DNA from: Cydia pomonella
Lineage: Eukaryota; Arthropoda; Insecta; Lepidoptera; Tortricidae
DNA length: 64,000 bases
NCBI RefSeq assembly: GCF_033807575.1
Contig: NC_084723.1
Location: 4,283,247-4,347,246 of the forward strand
Reading direction: 5' to 3'
Part shown: one piece after another, positions 45,590 through 56,640 of the stretch
How positions within the stretch are numbered: position 1 is the first letter of the stretch
Layout of the letters: each line of letters starts with the position of its first letter
Position numbers and translations under genes: made by a program
Notes under the pieces: generated by a model
What the model saw: only the letters and a program-made list of their open reading frames with translations
The model's database searches: none
Told to the model about the DNA's origin: nothing

Positions 45590-47774
45590 ACATAAATATA
45601 ACATATAATATCAATATACATACATATTATAAAAACTATGATATGCGCGGAGGAGGACTAACTTACTTGTGCTGCACTCAGAAGGTGCTTGTGAAGCATA
45701 CGTTAGCTATGGTTAACATTATGTAAAAATGTGCCATAATACCAATATCCAGATAGAACAATAAGGACAACTTTTGTATGAATAAACAGCCGTCCCCTCT
45801 CCTGGACTGTTTCTTGAAAGCGATCGACTTGGCAAGCAATTGTGTGATACTCTAAGGGTCACAGTGAAATAGAAATCAACGTAGCGAGTTAGGAATCCCT
45901 TCCTTGAAATAGGGTATTATAACTTGTCCGGTTTTGTATTCGTGTACAAGGGTTTCCAGGTAGATATGTGAATAATTAAGGGTAATGTAACATCTTACAT
46001 ACTCGAATATATTATGTTCGAACATTTGGGTCGTAAGATTCAAATGGATCCATCATTTTCTTGACTGACTGCCGAAGGAGGTATTGCTCTTTGAGCTGAT
46101 TTTTACTTTCTTGGCGATTTGTTGTTTGTCAGTGTTTGATAAAATTTGGTGGATCGATAGACTTCCCTATTATATGCATGATAAGCTCAATTTCACCGTA
46201 TATCCTAAAAAATCTTCCACTGAGTTATGAAAAAATATGGTGTTTATGTAACTCAAGAGAAAGTAGTAAAGACAAGTAAATGTACCTATTTGTCCCTAAA
46301 TGGGTTTTCCTATTTTTTCCGCTCATCTCTTCAAACCATACAAATTTTATCCGTAGATTTGGATAATAAATCGATAAAAAATAAAAATCGGTCCATCTAG
46401 AAATAGGCATTCTCTTTACAAGATATTTAAATTTTGTATTACTTACAGTAGGTATAGATCGAAAGTACCTACTTAGAAGTTATATTTTGGTTATAAAATG
46501 TATATTAGAAACAATTTACATTAAGAAAAGTGCATTGATTGTATTATATGTGTTTCCATGTACATTTGTTCTGAGATTGTGCAATAAAGAGGATTAGTAT
46601 TGTATTGTATTGATTCCTGATGGTAGCATTTAAAAAAGCAAATTATTCCACTGTAATGTTGTAAAGTTATAACTATAACCTTTCGTTTCATATTAAAATT
46701 TAAATTCAGCTCGCGTTCGCACTTCGCAGTTAAAAATCGCTGGCCCAATATTAAAGGGTTATATGTTACATTTTCAAGATAGTTGAAATTCGACTCAATG
46801 TCACTATGACAATGTTCAAATTTCAGTTCGGTAAAAGTGAGCCATAGAACCCTGTAATACCTATTGGGCCAGCGAAATTACATGATTGATATGAATTACG
46901 AAAATTGCGATATTATCGCAGCATACGCAATTTTGTGGTATTGATATTTTAAGTTTAAAATGTTATTCTGTAAAAGGATAACCCGTTGGATATTCCATTC
47001 CTACTAAATAATTCCTACATTTGTTAAATCAACCATGCAAAATATTTTTATTCTTGATATAAATTCAAGCTGCTTATCTACATTTTTTTATACAAAATTT
47101 TGCCGTTAGTAGTGTTAGCAATTCTATAACGCAAATAAACTTTGAGATACTCTTACTTAACCACTCACATGATTCCGATTTTAACGAAAGGTGCCCTGAA
47201 TTGCTCTGCCATTTCGCAGATACGACGGCACAGTGTCGTGATATCTTCAAAAATCGATAACTTTGCTTCTGCTTAAGCATTTGGAATAATTCTTTCGGTT
47301 TTATAATGGTAAAGAAACAAAGAAAGTTATTTTCTTACTTTAGCTATTTGCTGTTATAATAAAAATAATTATTAAAAATTCACGAAGTTTACCCAAAGGA
47401 ATAATTTCCGAGTTATAGTAGAAAACTATTTTTAATAAAAAATCTAAATCGATAACATATCTTTTTTTTGTATTCAATTTAAAGAAGGCTTAATAAGCTT
47501 TTAATTGATACTAAAAACCTTGATAGCTCACCTATAAAATTGCAGAGTAAAACTGATTCAAATTCTGATAAGGAACTTTCGAATTGCTCCACCTGGCGTG
47601 TAACTATGTGCTATGTTCGTGATTTTTTTGTGGCTAATTTAGACACTGAAGTACAAAAATATAGTAAAAAACCGTTTAAGACACTAATTACCTTGAAATA
47701 AAATACATAATTTATGTAATTATCACAATGATAGTGGCTTTATAACTTAAAATAACAAAAGAGTATTTACATAC

Positions 47775-47990
47775 CTACTAAACTTTGGTGTTTTTAAAAC
47801 GGCCGATCACCAACAACCGAACTAACTTATAACTACACTAACACGTGTAATATATACACTTTACAACAAATTCAGCACAATAAGCAAATAGTAACTATTA
47901 ACACATGAAATTATACTGATTACAAACGTAAATAAACAAACAAACTGACCTGCGCCATGTCAAAAACAAAGATGGCTACCTATTTAGGTA
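47775..47990 (-). other. candidate 5'UTR exon A in the Osiris intron
   Basis: Minus strand 'gtgttagtgtagttataagttagttcggttg..ccaaagtttagtag' ends at a donor TAG|GTATGTAAAT. Sequence has the look of an insect 5' leader. No long frame. The 5' boundary is only estimated and transcription is unproven. Confidence 0.35.
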
Positions 47991-48555
47991 GGAGACACAA
48001 CAGTCGCGCGGTGCAGATGTTCAACAGAAATAGGAACTTTTAACACATTCCCTGCCAGACGAAAAACGGCAAGCTACCCCAGGATCCGGGCAATATAGCA
48101 AAGAAATATTAGTAAATAGAAATTATAAATAAGTAGTAACAAACACCCCAAAACGCGTATGCAACGTCTAGTGTACCACATGCCTTACGATGTACAGAAA
48201 TGCTTTAAGCAACCAGTGTTGCTGTGTTTATACTTACAATTTTCCGTCACATGGTTTGTTCGCTAATCCTGGATAATACACAGTGATTTAATGCATTTTA
48301 TTGTTTATTAATGTAATTTAATAATCGAACTATTTAATGACTATAGGTTGCTCAAGATATATTTGGTAATCATAGAAATCTAGGGCATTAAAATAGGAAA
48401 CACGCCAAAAATCTACAGAGTTATTGGTTTGAAGTGAGATTTTATGGTCATCAATATTAAGTAGGTCTAAAATATAGTTTTAATCTAATAGACCAATAAA
48501 CGCGAAGTAATTTAATATATAATACTAACAGAAATATGTAAATTTGAATACTTAC

Positions 48556-48740
48556 GGCATTTTAAAACACGCAGCAACTTTTAACACACGCACTTTTCCG
48601 AACAACTTGCAAAGTGACATAGATAAAAAATACTGTGGTTATGTCTATGTGATTGAAACATTTTTTAAATATTGTCACGTTGGTATTCTGTGTTTTAATA
48701 ATTGTTTACACCATATCTGTGCAGCCCTTCACAGATAAGA
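48556..48740 (-). other. candidate first exon B with ATGCC|GTAAGT
   Basis: Minus strand leader 'gtgttaaaagttgctgcgtgttttaaa' then ATG CC and a strong donor GTAAGTATTC. Two bases of codon 2 remain, which is compatible with the phase of the Osiris exon starting at 42608 (CC+C, Pro). If used, it would give an isoform without the secretory N-terminus. An upstream 27-codon frame exists. No acceptor other than 42608 was tested in detail. Confidence 0.35.
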
Positions 48741-49369
48741 AATAAAAAACCGCATACACTCCGTTCGCAACTCGAGTTGCGACGATCATTTTAGAGGTGC
48801 GAAATGTTGAAACCTTAGTTGCTGGAATCATGTAAGTGGTTAGTTATTTTATCCCCGTACTTTGTTTTGACATGAATAATAAAATTGTTGACATAAGATT
48901 GATTAATTTTAAGACATTTTTTTTTAAATTGCATGTATGGGTCTTGTTATCCGATAAGATAAGATAAGATAAGATATATTTATTTGCAGAAAAAGGGTTA
49001 GTTACATGTCTTAATATTATGTTAGATATAGTTCCACCTTTTCCAGCTGTCTTCATACAGCATGCAAATGTATTTAGAGTAGGATTTTAGTAATGTATTA
49101 TACTAAATTTAACTATAATTAAAATAATAACTTAATAGTGACTTAATTTACCTATATACATAATACAGTGAAAGTCTGCGGATAGCCGAAATAAATGATT
49201 AAATTAAAAACTATACATTGTTTGGGTTAATGTAAAATTATTGGTTAATACCAAATGAAATTATGGCTAGTTTCATAAGAAATATTTCTTTTTCTTTTAT
49301 TTTGTTTATTTCTTCATCAGTCAGTGGTTATCTTATACCTTTAAACGAGCAATTCTTGTATATATATAT

Positions 49370-49799
49370 GTATATACAATATTTCCGGGATCTCGGAAAC
49401 GGCTCTAACGATTTCGCTGAAATTTGGTATGTGGGGGTTTTTGGGGGTATACAATCGATCTAGATTAGTCTTATGTTTGGGAAAACGCGTGTTTTCGAGT
49501 TTTCATGCGTTTTTATTTCGACGCAGAATATGGTCGCTAATTTCGTGTTGCCGGCCACTGTCCGTCTGGTCCAGCGGGTTAAGACGCGGACTGCTAAACG
49601 AGTGTTACGGGGTCGAATCTCGCCCGGGTGACTAACTTTTGTTTTTTTTTTTTATATGTTCAAGTTTATATATAATGTTTGAATTTTTATTGTTTTAGAC
49701 AAGTTTAATTTAGTAAAAAAATGTCGTTAAGATTATAACCTATACACCACCATATTACAATAAATAGTTATAACCGAGCAAAGCTCGGTCGCCCAGGTA
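49370..49799 (+). repeat. dispersed repeat L with tRNA-like block
   Basis: Begins 'tttccgggatctcggaaacggctctaacgatttcgctgaaatttgg', holds a tRNA-like head at about 49560-49632 (CCGTCTGGTCCAGCGGGTTA; GGGTCGAATCTCGCCCGG), then a T-run, and ends CCGAGCAAAGCTCGG, a hairpin. A partial reverse copy is at 56140-56300. Confidence 0.7.
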
Positions 49800-50235
49800 C
49801 TGTCAAATTAAATGATCTGAAGTTATGAGCTATTGTTTCTAATTAACACGCACTCTAGTTAACAGAGTCTAAAATTGGGATTATTTTGTTGTGTATGTAA
49901 TTAGAAGGGTGTGGGTGTGTGTGTTACGGTTCTCAATAGACTCCTACTCTCGATCAGCGATAACCCAGTTCGCCGGTATTATGTACCGTCTACGTCAATA
50001 ATATGTATTCTATCTTTTACTTTATTCCTTTGTAATAAGATGAAAATTTGTACATATATTTATGACGTTTTCCTGACAAGATTGATGCTCCCACACAAAG
50101 GTCTCGTAGCGTAAGGGTTCATTAACGGGGAACAAATAGAATGCTGTTCTACTTAGTGTTGAACAATGGGTGTTGTACCTAATGATCATATAAGTAAGTA
50201 AATAAATAATCTTTGCTCAAAATTTACTTACAATG

Positions 50236-50465
50236 AAAAGCGACTAGTAAAATATCTTTCACCGAACCGTACGTACTTTCACCGAAAAGCGACTAGTAAA
50301 ATATCTTTCACCGAACCGTACGTACTTTCACCGAAAAGCGACTAGTAAAATATCAAATGATATTTCGTACGTAAGTTCCGAAAAACTTATTGGTACGAGC
50401 CGGGGTTTGAAACAGTGACCTTCGGATTGCAAGTCACACGCTCTTACCGCTAGGCCAGCGCTTCG
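50236..50465 (-). repeat. SINE family B copy with internal tandem duplication
   Basis: Head and B box as in 44651-44976. At the other side a 49-bp unit 'aaaagcgactagtaaaatat..ctttcaccg' is repeated twice and a bit (50237-50345). Truncated at the 3' end. Confidence 0.8.
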
Positions 50466-50688
50466 TAAGCAATATAAACTATTATTATTATTTTAATAAA
50501 CAATATAAACGCGCGTTTAGCGCTACAAACTAATTGTTTAAAAGCGTTTAAAAACTAATAATTTTCAATGAAAAGACTCGTCAACACTGTTTACCTTCTT
50601 CCTAATCCAAAAAAAGTAAGTTTAGGGTGAAAAAGCGTTTTTGTACCCAACTACATAAATGATAAGTGAAGTAAACTTTCGGAACAGG

Positions 50689-50945
50689 GTCCGGTCTGGC
50701 CTAGTGCGTAACCCTGCCTATGAAGCCAGTGGTCCTGGGTTCGAATCCCGGTAAGGGCATTTATTCGAGTGATGAGCACGGATATTTGTTCCTGAGTCGT
50801 GGTGTTTTTTATTTATTTAAGTAACTATTTATATTTTATATTTATCGTTGTCTGAGTACCGACAACACAAGCCTTCTCAAGCTTACTGTGAGGCTTAGTC
50901 AATTTCTGCAAGAAAGTCTAATATTAATTTATTTATTCATTTATA
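50689..50945 (+). mobile_element. SINE family A
   Basis: A box TCTGGCCTAGTGCGTAACCC, B box GGGTTCGAATCCCGGTAAGG, body 'gtgatgagcacggatatttgttcctgagtcg', 3' end 'aacacaagccttctcaagcttactgtgagg' and an ATTTATTTATT tail. Confidence 0.9.
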
Positions 50946-51047
50946 AAATAATACTTACTGGCCAGATTTATATTTTCACACAAATGTAACGGAGAATGGT
51001 ATAAAATATAATGGCGAGAGAATATTCGTTTGTGTAATGATTTAGAA

Positions 51048-51154
51048 ACAGCGCGCCAAGCGGGACGTTTTGGAAACTCAAAATACCGTACAAGATGAGA
51101 CTTAACGCAAACGCGTACATCACGTCGCGCTATCGAATAAATTTACACTAGGAG
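51048..51154 (+). repeat. MITE family F copy 3, truncated
   Basis: Right half only: 'cagcgcgccaagcgggacgttttgg' to 'tttacactagga'. Diverged from 30775-30959. Confidence 0.85.
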
Positions 51155-51415
51155 TACAGCTTTCTGGTTTTTGGTAGCTCACTATAATGTTCATCGGGGG
51201 TTTTAAATGAATTAATAACTTTTAATTGTTGATTTCAAAATCATCGGAAACATTAAATAAGAGTATCAATTTATTTGAGTCTCATCTTTGGAGGATGAAA
51301 TCATATTCAAAATATACCTGCAGAGAACCAAGAATTTGAACGAGATTTTTGCTAGCACACATTTTAGCTAACAGTTAGCAGGCAAACCTGAGACAAAGTT
51401 AGACCGATAACTACT

Positions 51416-51570
51416 AGAGTCAGACCAAGATAAGTTGGCAGCGATTCTGACAGCCCAGATAGGGCAAGTGTTATTTTAAAAGTCAAACTTCCATGAAATT
51501 ATGACGTTTACTATTAACAGTTGTACATGCTGGGCTATCAAAGTCATTGCCAACTTAGCTTGGTCTGACT
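51416..51570. repeat. palindromic MITE, family M copy 1
   Basis: AGAGTCAGACCAAGATAAGTTGGCA and its mirror TGCCAACTTAGCTTGGTCTGACT flank a centre with a second pairing 'cagcccaga..' / '..tgctgggct'. A half copy is at 63073-63175. Confidence 0.85.
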
Positions 51571-51834
51571 CCAACTACCTGGATGCGGATCAAATCTTTT
51601 GACAACAGCGGTGTTTGTCACCTTCGTACGTACTTTTGGCACGCCTTAGATCCCTAACAATCTGGATCAAAGCTGCTGGTCTCTGCCACATGCTGAATGA
51701 CTTGCATGCTAAGATGAGTAGAAATTTCGCAAGTCAAACTAAGGAACCAGCAGATCTCTTCGGTAATAGCAGCATAACTTTTTCTCTCTCTCTCTCTTTT
51801 CAGAGCCTCGCCAGGGCGCTTGCCAATCGATAAT

Positions 51835-51904
51835 GCTCCGTAGCGTACACTCTATTACTCTTCCATATTGATGCGAGAGTGACAGTTGCGGTTCGCTACG
51901 GAGC
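51835..51904. repeat. 70-bp hairpin
   Basis: GCTCCGTAGCG / CGCTACGGAGC arms with inner pairing CACTCT / AGAGTG. Confidence 0.7.
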
Positions 51905-52049
51905 CTAAACGATAAACATGTTGGCTACGCAAACAGATGTAACTTAACATCATTATAGACATAATAGGCTCATGATAAAGAATCCAGCTAAAAAGAAAAG
52001 ATTTCTTTCAATCCTAGTTTCTCATCTTCAACGTGACTTTCACTTTCGT

Positions 52050-52435
52050 AATTTGGAAGACTTCCGTACTCCAGGAGCTTGGCATCACACAGCGTTTATC
52101 GGCCGTAGTACAGTCACGCATATTGCAGTACTTTGGACATGTTTCTAGGCGAAATAAAGACTCCATAGATCGGCTGGTCGTACAGGGAAGATTGGAGGGA
52201 ACCAGATCGCGCGGTAGGTCACCTATGCGCTGGACTGACCAAATAAAATCAGCGAATCCGCGAAAACCGTGTATCTGACTGTGCCAGACAATCTACTAAC
52301 AGGAAGAGATGGCGAAAGATCGTGCCAAGAGTTGTCTCCGCCTCTAGGCCTCTTCTACCCATGCGGGCGCTTCAACGTGACCACGACCGCTCTGCCAAGA
52401 GCGAAACGACATAGAAGAAGAAGAATTTGGAAGAC
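52050..52435 (+). mobile_element. 5'-truncated LINE insertion beside an Osiris splice donor
   Basis: Body 52062-52423 lies between 12-bp direct repeats AATTTGGAAGAC (52050-52061 and 52424-52435). It encodes the C-terminal end of an insect LINE polyprotein (ELGITQRLSAVVQSRILQYF, then GHVSRRNKDSIDRLVVQGRL and GRSPMRWTDQI), then shifts frame near 52255 into TNRKRWRKIVPRVVSASRPL and RALQRDHDRSAKSETT-stop, followed by (AAG)n. The host donor is at 52446-52447. Confidence 0.9.
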
Positions 52436-52447
52436 AAGTTTGCTCAC

Positions 52448-52608
52448 CTCTCATCTACAATCATGACGTCATCGCTGAGCTGGATGGAGGCCGTCCGCAA
52501 CATGCGGTCGACGTAGCCGACCAGCTCAATAGCGATACATGACGAAGGTTCTCGCGCACCGCATTTGTGACTCAGCCCGTGTTTAAGGGATTCTTCTGTT
52601 GGCTCTGC
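52448..52608 (-). CDS. Osiris-family protein, Cys-containing N-terminal exon
   Basis: 161-nt exon, acceptor attatattccag, donor GAGAG|GTGAGC, phase 0 in and 2 out. Encodes AEPTEESLKHGLSHKCGARE, then PSSCIAIELVGYVDRMLRTA and SIQLSDDVMIVDE. The Cys pair (HKC..SSC) followed by IELVGYVDRMLR and an acidic hydrophobic stretch is the usual N-terminal DUF1676 pattern. The signal-peptide exon should lie to the right and was not found. The intron to 42608 is 9839 bp. A LINE insertion ends about 12 bp beyond the donor. Confidence 0.92.
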
Positions 52609-52659
52609 CTGGAATATAATGAAGAAAGAAATAAATTTAACTGTCATTTTAACGAGATA

Positions 52660-52745
52660 TTTTTTACACACATTAACTTAGTCGCACTGTAAGCTCAGTA
52701 AGGCTTATGTTGTGGGTACAAGTCCACGATATATATATATAATAT
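52660..52745 (-). repeat. SINE family A, 3' fragment
   Basis: 'acttagtcgcactgtaagctcagtaaggctta' is the reverse of the family's 3' block. Followed by (TA)n. Confidence 0.75.
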
Positions 52746-52777
52746 AATAGATAGAGTTTGTTGTTTGCAGAAATTGC

Positions 52778-52930
52778 GAAGCGTCTAGTAACTGGGGACC
52801 GAAGAGCTGGCGGCTTCCTCGCACAACGTATCAGCATTGCGATACAACGAGTAATTGCTCCAGCATCCTTGATACAATGCTACAAGGGCCTATTTTAGAT
52901 TTAAGCTAGTTACTCATTTGGTTTAGTATT
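52778..52930 (+). pseudogene. LINE reverse transcriptase C-terminal fragment
   Basis: Frame reads IAKRLVTGDRRAGGFLAQRI then SIAIQRVIAPASLIQ. The block 'AGSFLAQRISIAIQRGNAASILG' is the C-terminus of a lepidopteran non-LTR reverse transcriptase as I recall it. Related fragments: 54465-54560 (+), 59675-59765 (-). Confidence 0.75.
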
Positions 52931-52974
52931 TGTACAGTTACTGTACCTATAATACCTCTGTATTAGGGATGTAT

Positions 52975-53080
52975 CGACCGTTTTTGGCCGACTAGCCGAC
53001 TAGTCGGCCGACTAATCGACCATCCGAGCGCCGATTAGTCAGCTAGTCGGCCAAACCTATAGTCAGTACATCACTACTCT
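52975..53080. repeat. CCGACTAGTCGG-rich palindromic repeat
   Basis: Repeated GCCGACTAGTCGGCCGACTA-type motifs, self-complementary, following 'ttagggatgtatcgaccg'. Looks like the subterminal region of a hAT-like non-autonomous element (inference). Confidence 0.5.
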
Positions 53081-53084
53081 GTAT

Positions 53085-53220
53085 AAATTAATTATGTGAA
53101 TAAATGCATATATTAATAGATAGATAAATACTTAAATACACATAAAACATCCATAACTCTTAGTTCGAACCCGGGACCTCTTGCTTCGTAGGCAAAGTCA
53201 ATACTAACTAGACTAGGAGA
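53085..53220 (-). repeat. SINE family A, head fragment
   Basis: Minus strand 'ctagtctagttagtattgac..tacgaagcaagaggtcccgggttcgaac' then the body up to 'gttatggatg'. Confidence 0.75.
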
Positions 53221-53283
53221 CCGTATTATTTTGATATAAACGATTAACAAAATGCCGATACCATAGGAACAGCCAAAACAATT

Positions 53284-53415
53284 CAGAGGGCCTACCGCGA
53301 ACACCGGAGTTTTCAAAATGCGGACATGCTTCTCTTTTCCCTTATAACAGTTATTACACTGAACGATAAAGATTCCCGTAATTTGCATATTTCGGTGTTT
53401 GCAGTAGGCCCTCAG
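53284..53415. repeat. MITE with CAGAGGGCCTACCGCG ends, copy 2
   Basis: Terminal inverted repeats CAGAGGGCCTACCGCGAACA / TGTTTGCAGTAGGCCCTCAG. Interior includes a translated frame that is not a gene. Confidence 0.8.
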
Positions 53416-54146
53416 TTGCTAGATTTCAATAGGTAATTTACCGTTACGATTTTAGTTCTATAAGTAACCGCGAGGGGCGTACAATTCTACGATATAATTA
53501 GTACCTATATTGTGCTGTTTTACTATACTTAGAAAGGGACAGAGACAGATTCCTTGGAGTGAAGTTAGGCACAATAGACCGTAAAGAAACAGAAATATGT
53601 GACATATGGCCCGTTTATTCACTTTACTGATACTACGAATTTACTATTGCAGCTTACTAATGTTGTGTCAAAACAAGATCATAAACGTTAACAAATTGAT
53701 CAAGAATCTGCCGTCTTGTCAAATATTAGGTAAATGAAGAAATGTTAGAAGATATATTATATTATTTAAGATGAAGCGGATTTTCCTGTACACTTTGTGA
53801 CAGAAATGAGAAGATTTAAATTTTAAAGGAAATTGATACAGACTTAATTAAAATGATGAACCCCACTTCCCTCAGTAAGAAAAGGTTAATTTATTGTAAA
53901 CGAATGATCCCTTTAATTTAAATAATAAAAGGATTTCATAGTTCCAAAGCGTTTTACTTATATATTAATAAAACATTACATGTAACTTATTAATACAAAA
54001 GGCAGATTAAGCGATTTCCACGAAGACGTTTGCAATCCGTGTAAGCTGATATTATCTTTTAATCGTAAAGGATTTACAGCTCAAGTTAATAAATACGTAA
54101 ATTCAAATGCTTCTAAAGATATTGCGAATTTACTATTCCTTATACT
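53416..54146. other. AT-rich stretch, no feature
   Basis: Nothing supported. Confidence 0.4.
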
Positions 54147-54418
54147 GACGACCGGTTTGGCCTAGTGGGTAGTGACCCTGCCTACGAAGCTGATGGTCCC
54201 GGGTTCAAATCCTGGTAAGGGCATTTATTCGTGTGATGAGCATGGATATTTGTTCCTGAGTCATGGGTGTTTTCTATGTATTTGAGTATTTATAAATATT
54301 TATATATTATATATATCGTTGTCTAAGTACCCTCAACACAAGCCTTATTGAGCTTACTGTGGGACTTGTCAATTTGTGTAATAATGTCCTATAATATTTA
54401 TTTATTTATATTTTATTT
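54147..54418 (+). mobile_element. SINE family A, full length
   Basis: A box GGTTTGGCCTAGTGGGTAGT, B box GGGTTCAAATCCTGGTAAGG, body and 3' block 'acaagccttattgagcttactgtggg', tail 'atttatttattt'. Best reference copy in the window. Confidence 0.92.
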
Positions 54419-54464
54419 ATTATACTGCTTATTTTGATAATTTTTGATATTGATATTTGGCTGT

Positions 54465-54560
54465 ATGTTGCCACCACGTATCAGTATTGCGATACAACGA
54501 GGAAATGCCGCTAGCCTTGGTACAATGCCTCAAGCCAATGCCTATTTCAGATTTAAGGTA
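54465..54560 (+). pseudogene. LINE reverse transcriptase C-terminal fragment
   Basis: 'cgtatcagtattgcgatacaacgaggaaatgccgctagccttggtac' reads RISIAIQRGNAASLG with a small deletion. Same family as 52778-52930. Confidence 0.7.
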
Positions 54561-54610
54561 GATATAGTAGTCCTCTGTTTATATCTTTTATGTATATTGT
54601 TATTGTAAAT

Positions 54611-54625
54611 GGGGGGGGGGGGGGG
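54611..54625 (+). repeat. G homopolymer
   Basis: 15 G in a row. Another run of 13 lies at 58071-58083. Confidence 0.95.
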
Positions 54626-54861
54626 TCGGGTTTTACATTCGTAATGCGTTTTTACTTACACTAGCTACTAAAGCATGATAAACACCGAATAGGCCTCAAT
54701 ATTTTTCCCTTGACTAATTTTTATTTTTAGAATTTAAAGCCTGGAGTGCAAACATACAACTATGTTACCGTCCCTGCCCTTTGTTACTTATTAAAAAAAA
54801 TTATATAGTATGTTTCACCTTTCCAAGGTATCGTTAGCATGGCATGAAAATAAAATGACTA

Positions 54862-55045
54862 CGCCTCACAGTAAGCTCAAGAAGGCTTGTGTTGTGGGTA
54901 ATCAGACAACGATACACATACAAATACTTGAATACATAGAAAACATCCAAGACTCAGGAACAACTGTCTGTTCTCATTACACATATAAATACCCTAACGG
55001 GGTTCCGAATCCAGGACCTGCTTCATAAGTAGGGTCACTTATGAA
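54862..55045 (-). repeat. SINE family A copy
   Basis: Reverse of 'cacagtaagctcaagaaggcttgtgttgtgg' through 'gaacaactgtctgttctcat' to a B box damaged to 'ggttccgaatccagg'. A short mirror of the final 'aagcaggtcc/aagtagggtcact' follows. Confidence 0.8.
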
Positions 55046-55196
55046 GCAGGCTTTATATTGATTGACAATTTAAAAAATTACATGATTTATAAATAAAAAA
55101 ATCAAATAAGTACTTGCTTCTGGGGATAAAAAAAACCTGCAGTAAACCCAGTTCCTTAAATTTTGACTCTAAAGAGTCGAGTTCCTACCAACATAG

Positions 55197-55424
55197 TACA
55201 GTCAGCATCAAAAGTAGCGGATCAAATAATGCTTCATAAGTATCTACCATTCTGTAGGTAACAGCTTAACAAAAAGTGTTGTCTTTAATATAGAACAACT
55301 TAGACTGTAAAAGATATATTTTTGAACGCGAATTTTAGAAAATTATCTACATTTGGAAAAGTTATCCGGAATATCAGATACTTTTGGCACGTTGTTTCAT
55401 CCGCTGCTTTTGATGCTGACTGTA
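55197..55424 (-). mobile_element. MITE with TACAGTCAGCATCAAAAGTA ends, copy 2
   Basis: Same ends and interior as 37326-37549, inverted. A few substitutions. Ends identical, so a coherent family. Confidence 0.92.
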
Positions 55425-55520
55425 CATCAACACGATCCCTTTGAATATTTTAATATGAGATCTCTTTTGTTGCATGTAACGTCAAAGGAAATAATAATGT
55501 AGGCATTCATGTGAGACTGC

Positions 55521-56017
55521 GGCCCAATTCGAACAATGCTTATAAGATATCACAACGATACGATACCGATCTGTAAGGGAGACGGCATTCGTACATTTTC
55601 CCCTCTGCTGAAGCATAGGTACAACTGTACCTATGGCGGTGCATGTTGTGACTCGTCCATACACAAAAGTGGTTGTGACATAATCGGACAGATAGACGGA
55701 CATGACGAATTTATAAGGGTTCCGTTTTTTTCCATTTGGCTACGGAACCCTAAAAAGAGATCGAGGTGTGCAAGATTTGTCTTTGACGTGTGTCATTTTC
55801 TATGTTCTTGTGTCGTCATTACAGATTGGATTATCTATGTAGAGAGTGAGAAGAGCGACTGTGTGCACGTTTGCCCCCGCAAAAAATGGCAGAACGATTT
55901 ATACGGTGAGATATCGCTTGGGCTCCTCCCTTCCGACGTGTCGGAAGCCGGTGTTGCTCGAAAGACAAATTGGTCGACACTGCTGTGACATCTTATAAGT
56001 ATTGTTCGAATTGGGCC
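55521..56017. mobile_element. TIR element with GGCCCAATTCGAACAATGCT ends
   Basis: Terminal inverted repeat GGCCCAATTCGAACAATGCT..TATAAGAT / ATCTTATAAG..ATTGTTCGAATTGGGCC. A copy of repeat G (55690-55757) sits inside. The 150-residue frame crossing it mixes both elements and is not a gene. Confidence 0.8.
55690..55757 (+). repeat. dispersed repeat G, 3' fragment
   Basis: 'gacagatagacggacatgacg' then 'aagggttccgttttt..tacggaaccctaaaaa'. Confidence 0.8.
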
Positions 56018-56139
56018 GTGTTTGTTGCGAGACAGAGCTTTTTGTCACTTCCATATCAAAGAATCGCTATCAAATTGGAAAGGATTTTTTTCTGCTTGCT
56101 AAATATGGACCGTATTTTACGTTACATGGCTTTCTCTAT

Positions 56140-56300
56140 ATGTCTGGGAGACCGAGCTTTGCTTGGAAAACTTATAAAAACTAAAAAATGCGCGTTTTCC
56201 CAGAGATAAGTTCTAGCTAAGCAGATCGATTTTCCGATCCCGAAAACCCGCATGTAGCAAATTTCATCGTTATCAGAGCCGTTTCCGAGATACCCGAAAT
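56140..56300 (-). repeat. dispersed repeat L, fragment
   Basis: Reverse of 'cgggtatctcggaaacggctctgataacgatgaaatttgctacatgcggg', matching the start of 49370-49799. Confidence 0.7.
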
Positions 56301-56604
56301 ATATAAATTTAATTGAATTGAAATGATCGTTTAAATTTATATAAGAGAAGCTGCCACGTAAAATGTTTGTAGACATTGTTTTATTTAGAAATGTAACATT
56401 TACGTACCTAATAAAATACGGTACAAATATATTTCTTCAATTATTTTTAATATTTATCCGAAAGCGACTTGGAGGAACTGTCATATAAGGATCATAATTC
56501 GATGCGTCACATATAAGTTCGTGTCATCCACGATGACGGGCAGATTTGTCAAATCTAATCTTTAATAATATGACAACACGAATCAAGTCACGCGTATTCG
56601 TGAA

Positions 56605-56640
56605 TGTCACGATCACCACTAGGCCAAACCGGTCGTCAAA
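56605..56640 (-). repeat. SINE family A, head remnant
   Basis: Minus strand 'gacgaccggtttggcctagtggtgat' only. Confidence 0.6.

Larger units (their letters stand above)
42609..52447 (-). other. large Osiris intron
   Basis: 9.8 kb between exons at 52448-52608 and 42409-42608. Holds a LINE tail, SINE copies, repeat H, a (TA)n run, two candidate first exons (47775, 48556), a palindromic MITE, a hairpin and, at its donor end, a LINE insertion. The size far exceeds introns usual in Osiris genes. Confidence 0.85.

Noticed and set aside
51615..51833. 72-residue frame followed by (TC)n and AG, acceptor-like
   Set aside because: No homology recognised and the pyrimidine tract is a simple repeat. Not enough to call an exon.
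55536..55988. 150-residue open frame
   Set aside because: It crosses the end of one TIR element and an inserted repeat G fragment. No motif and no codon pattern, so a chance frame.
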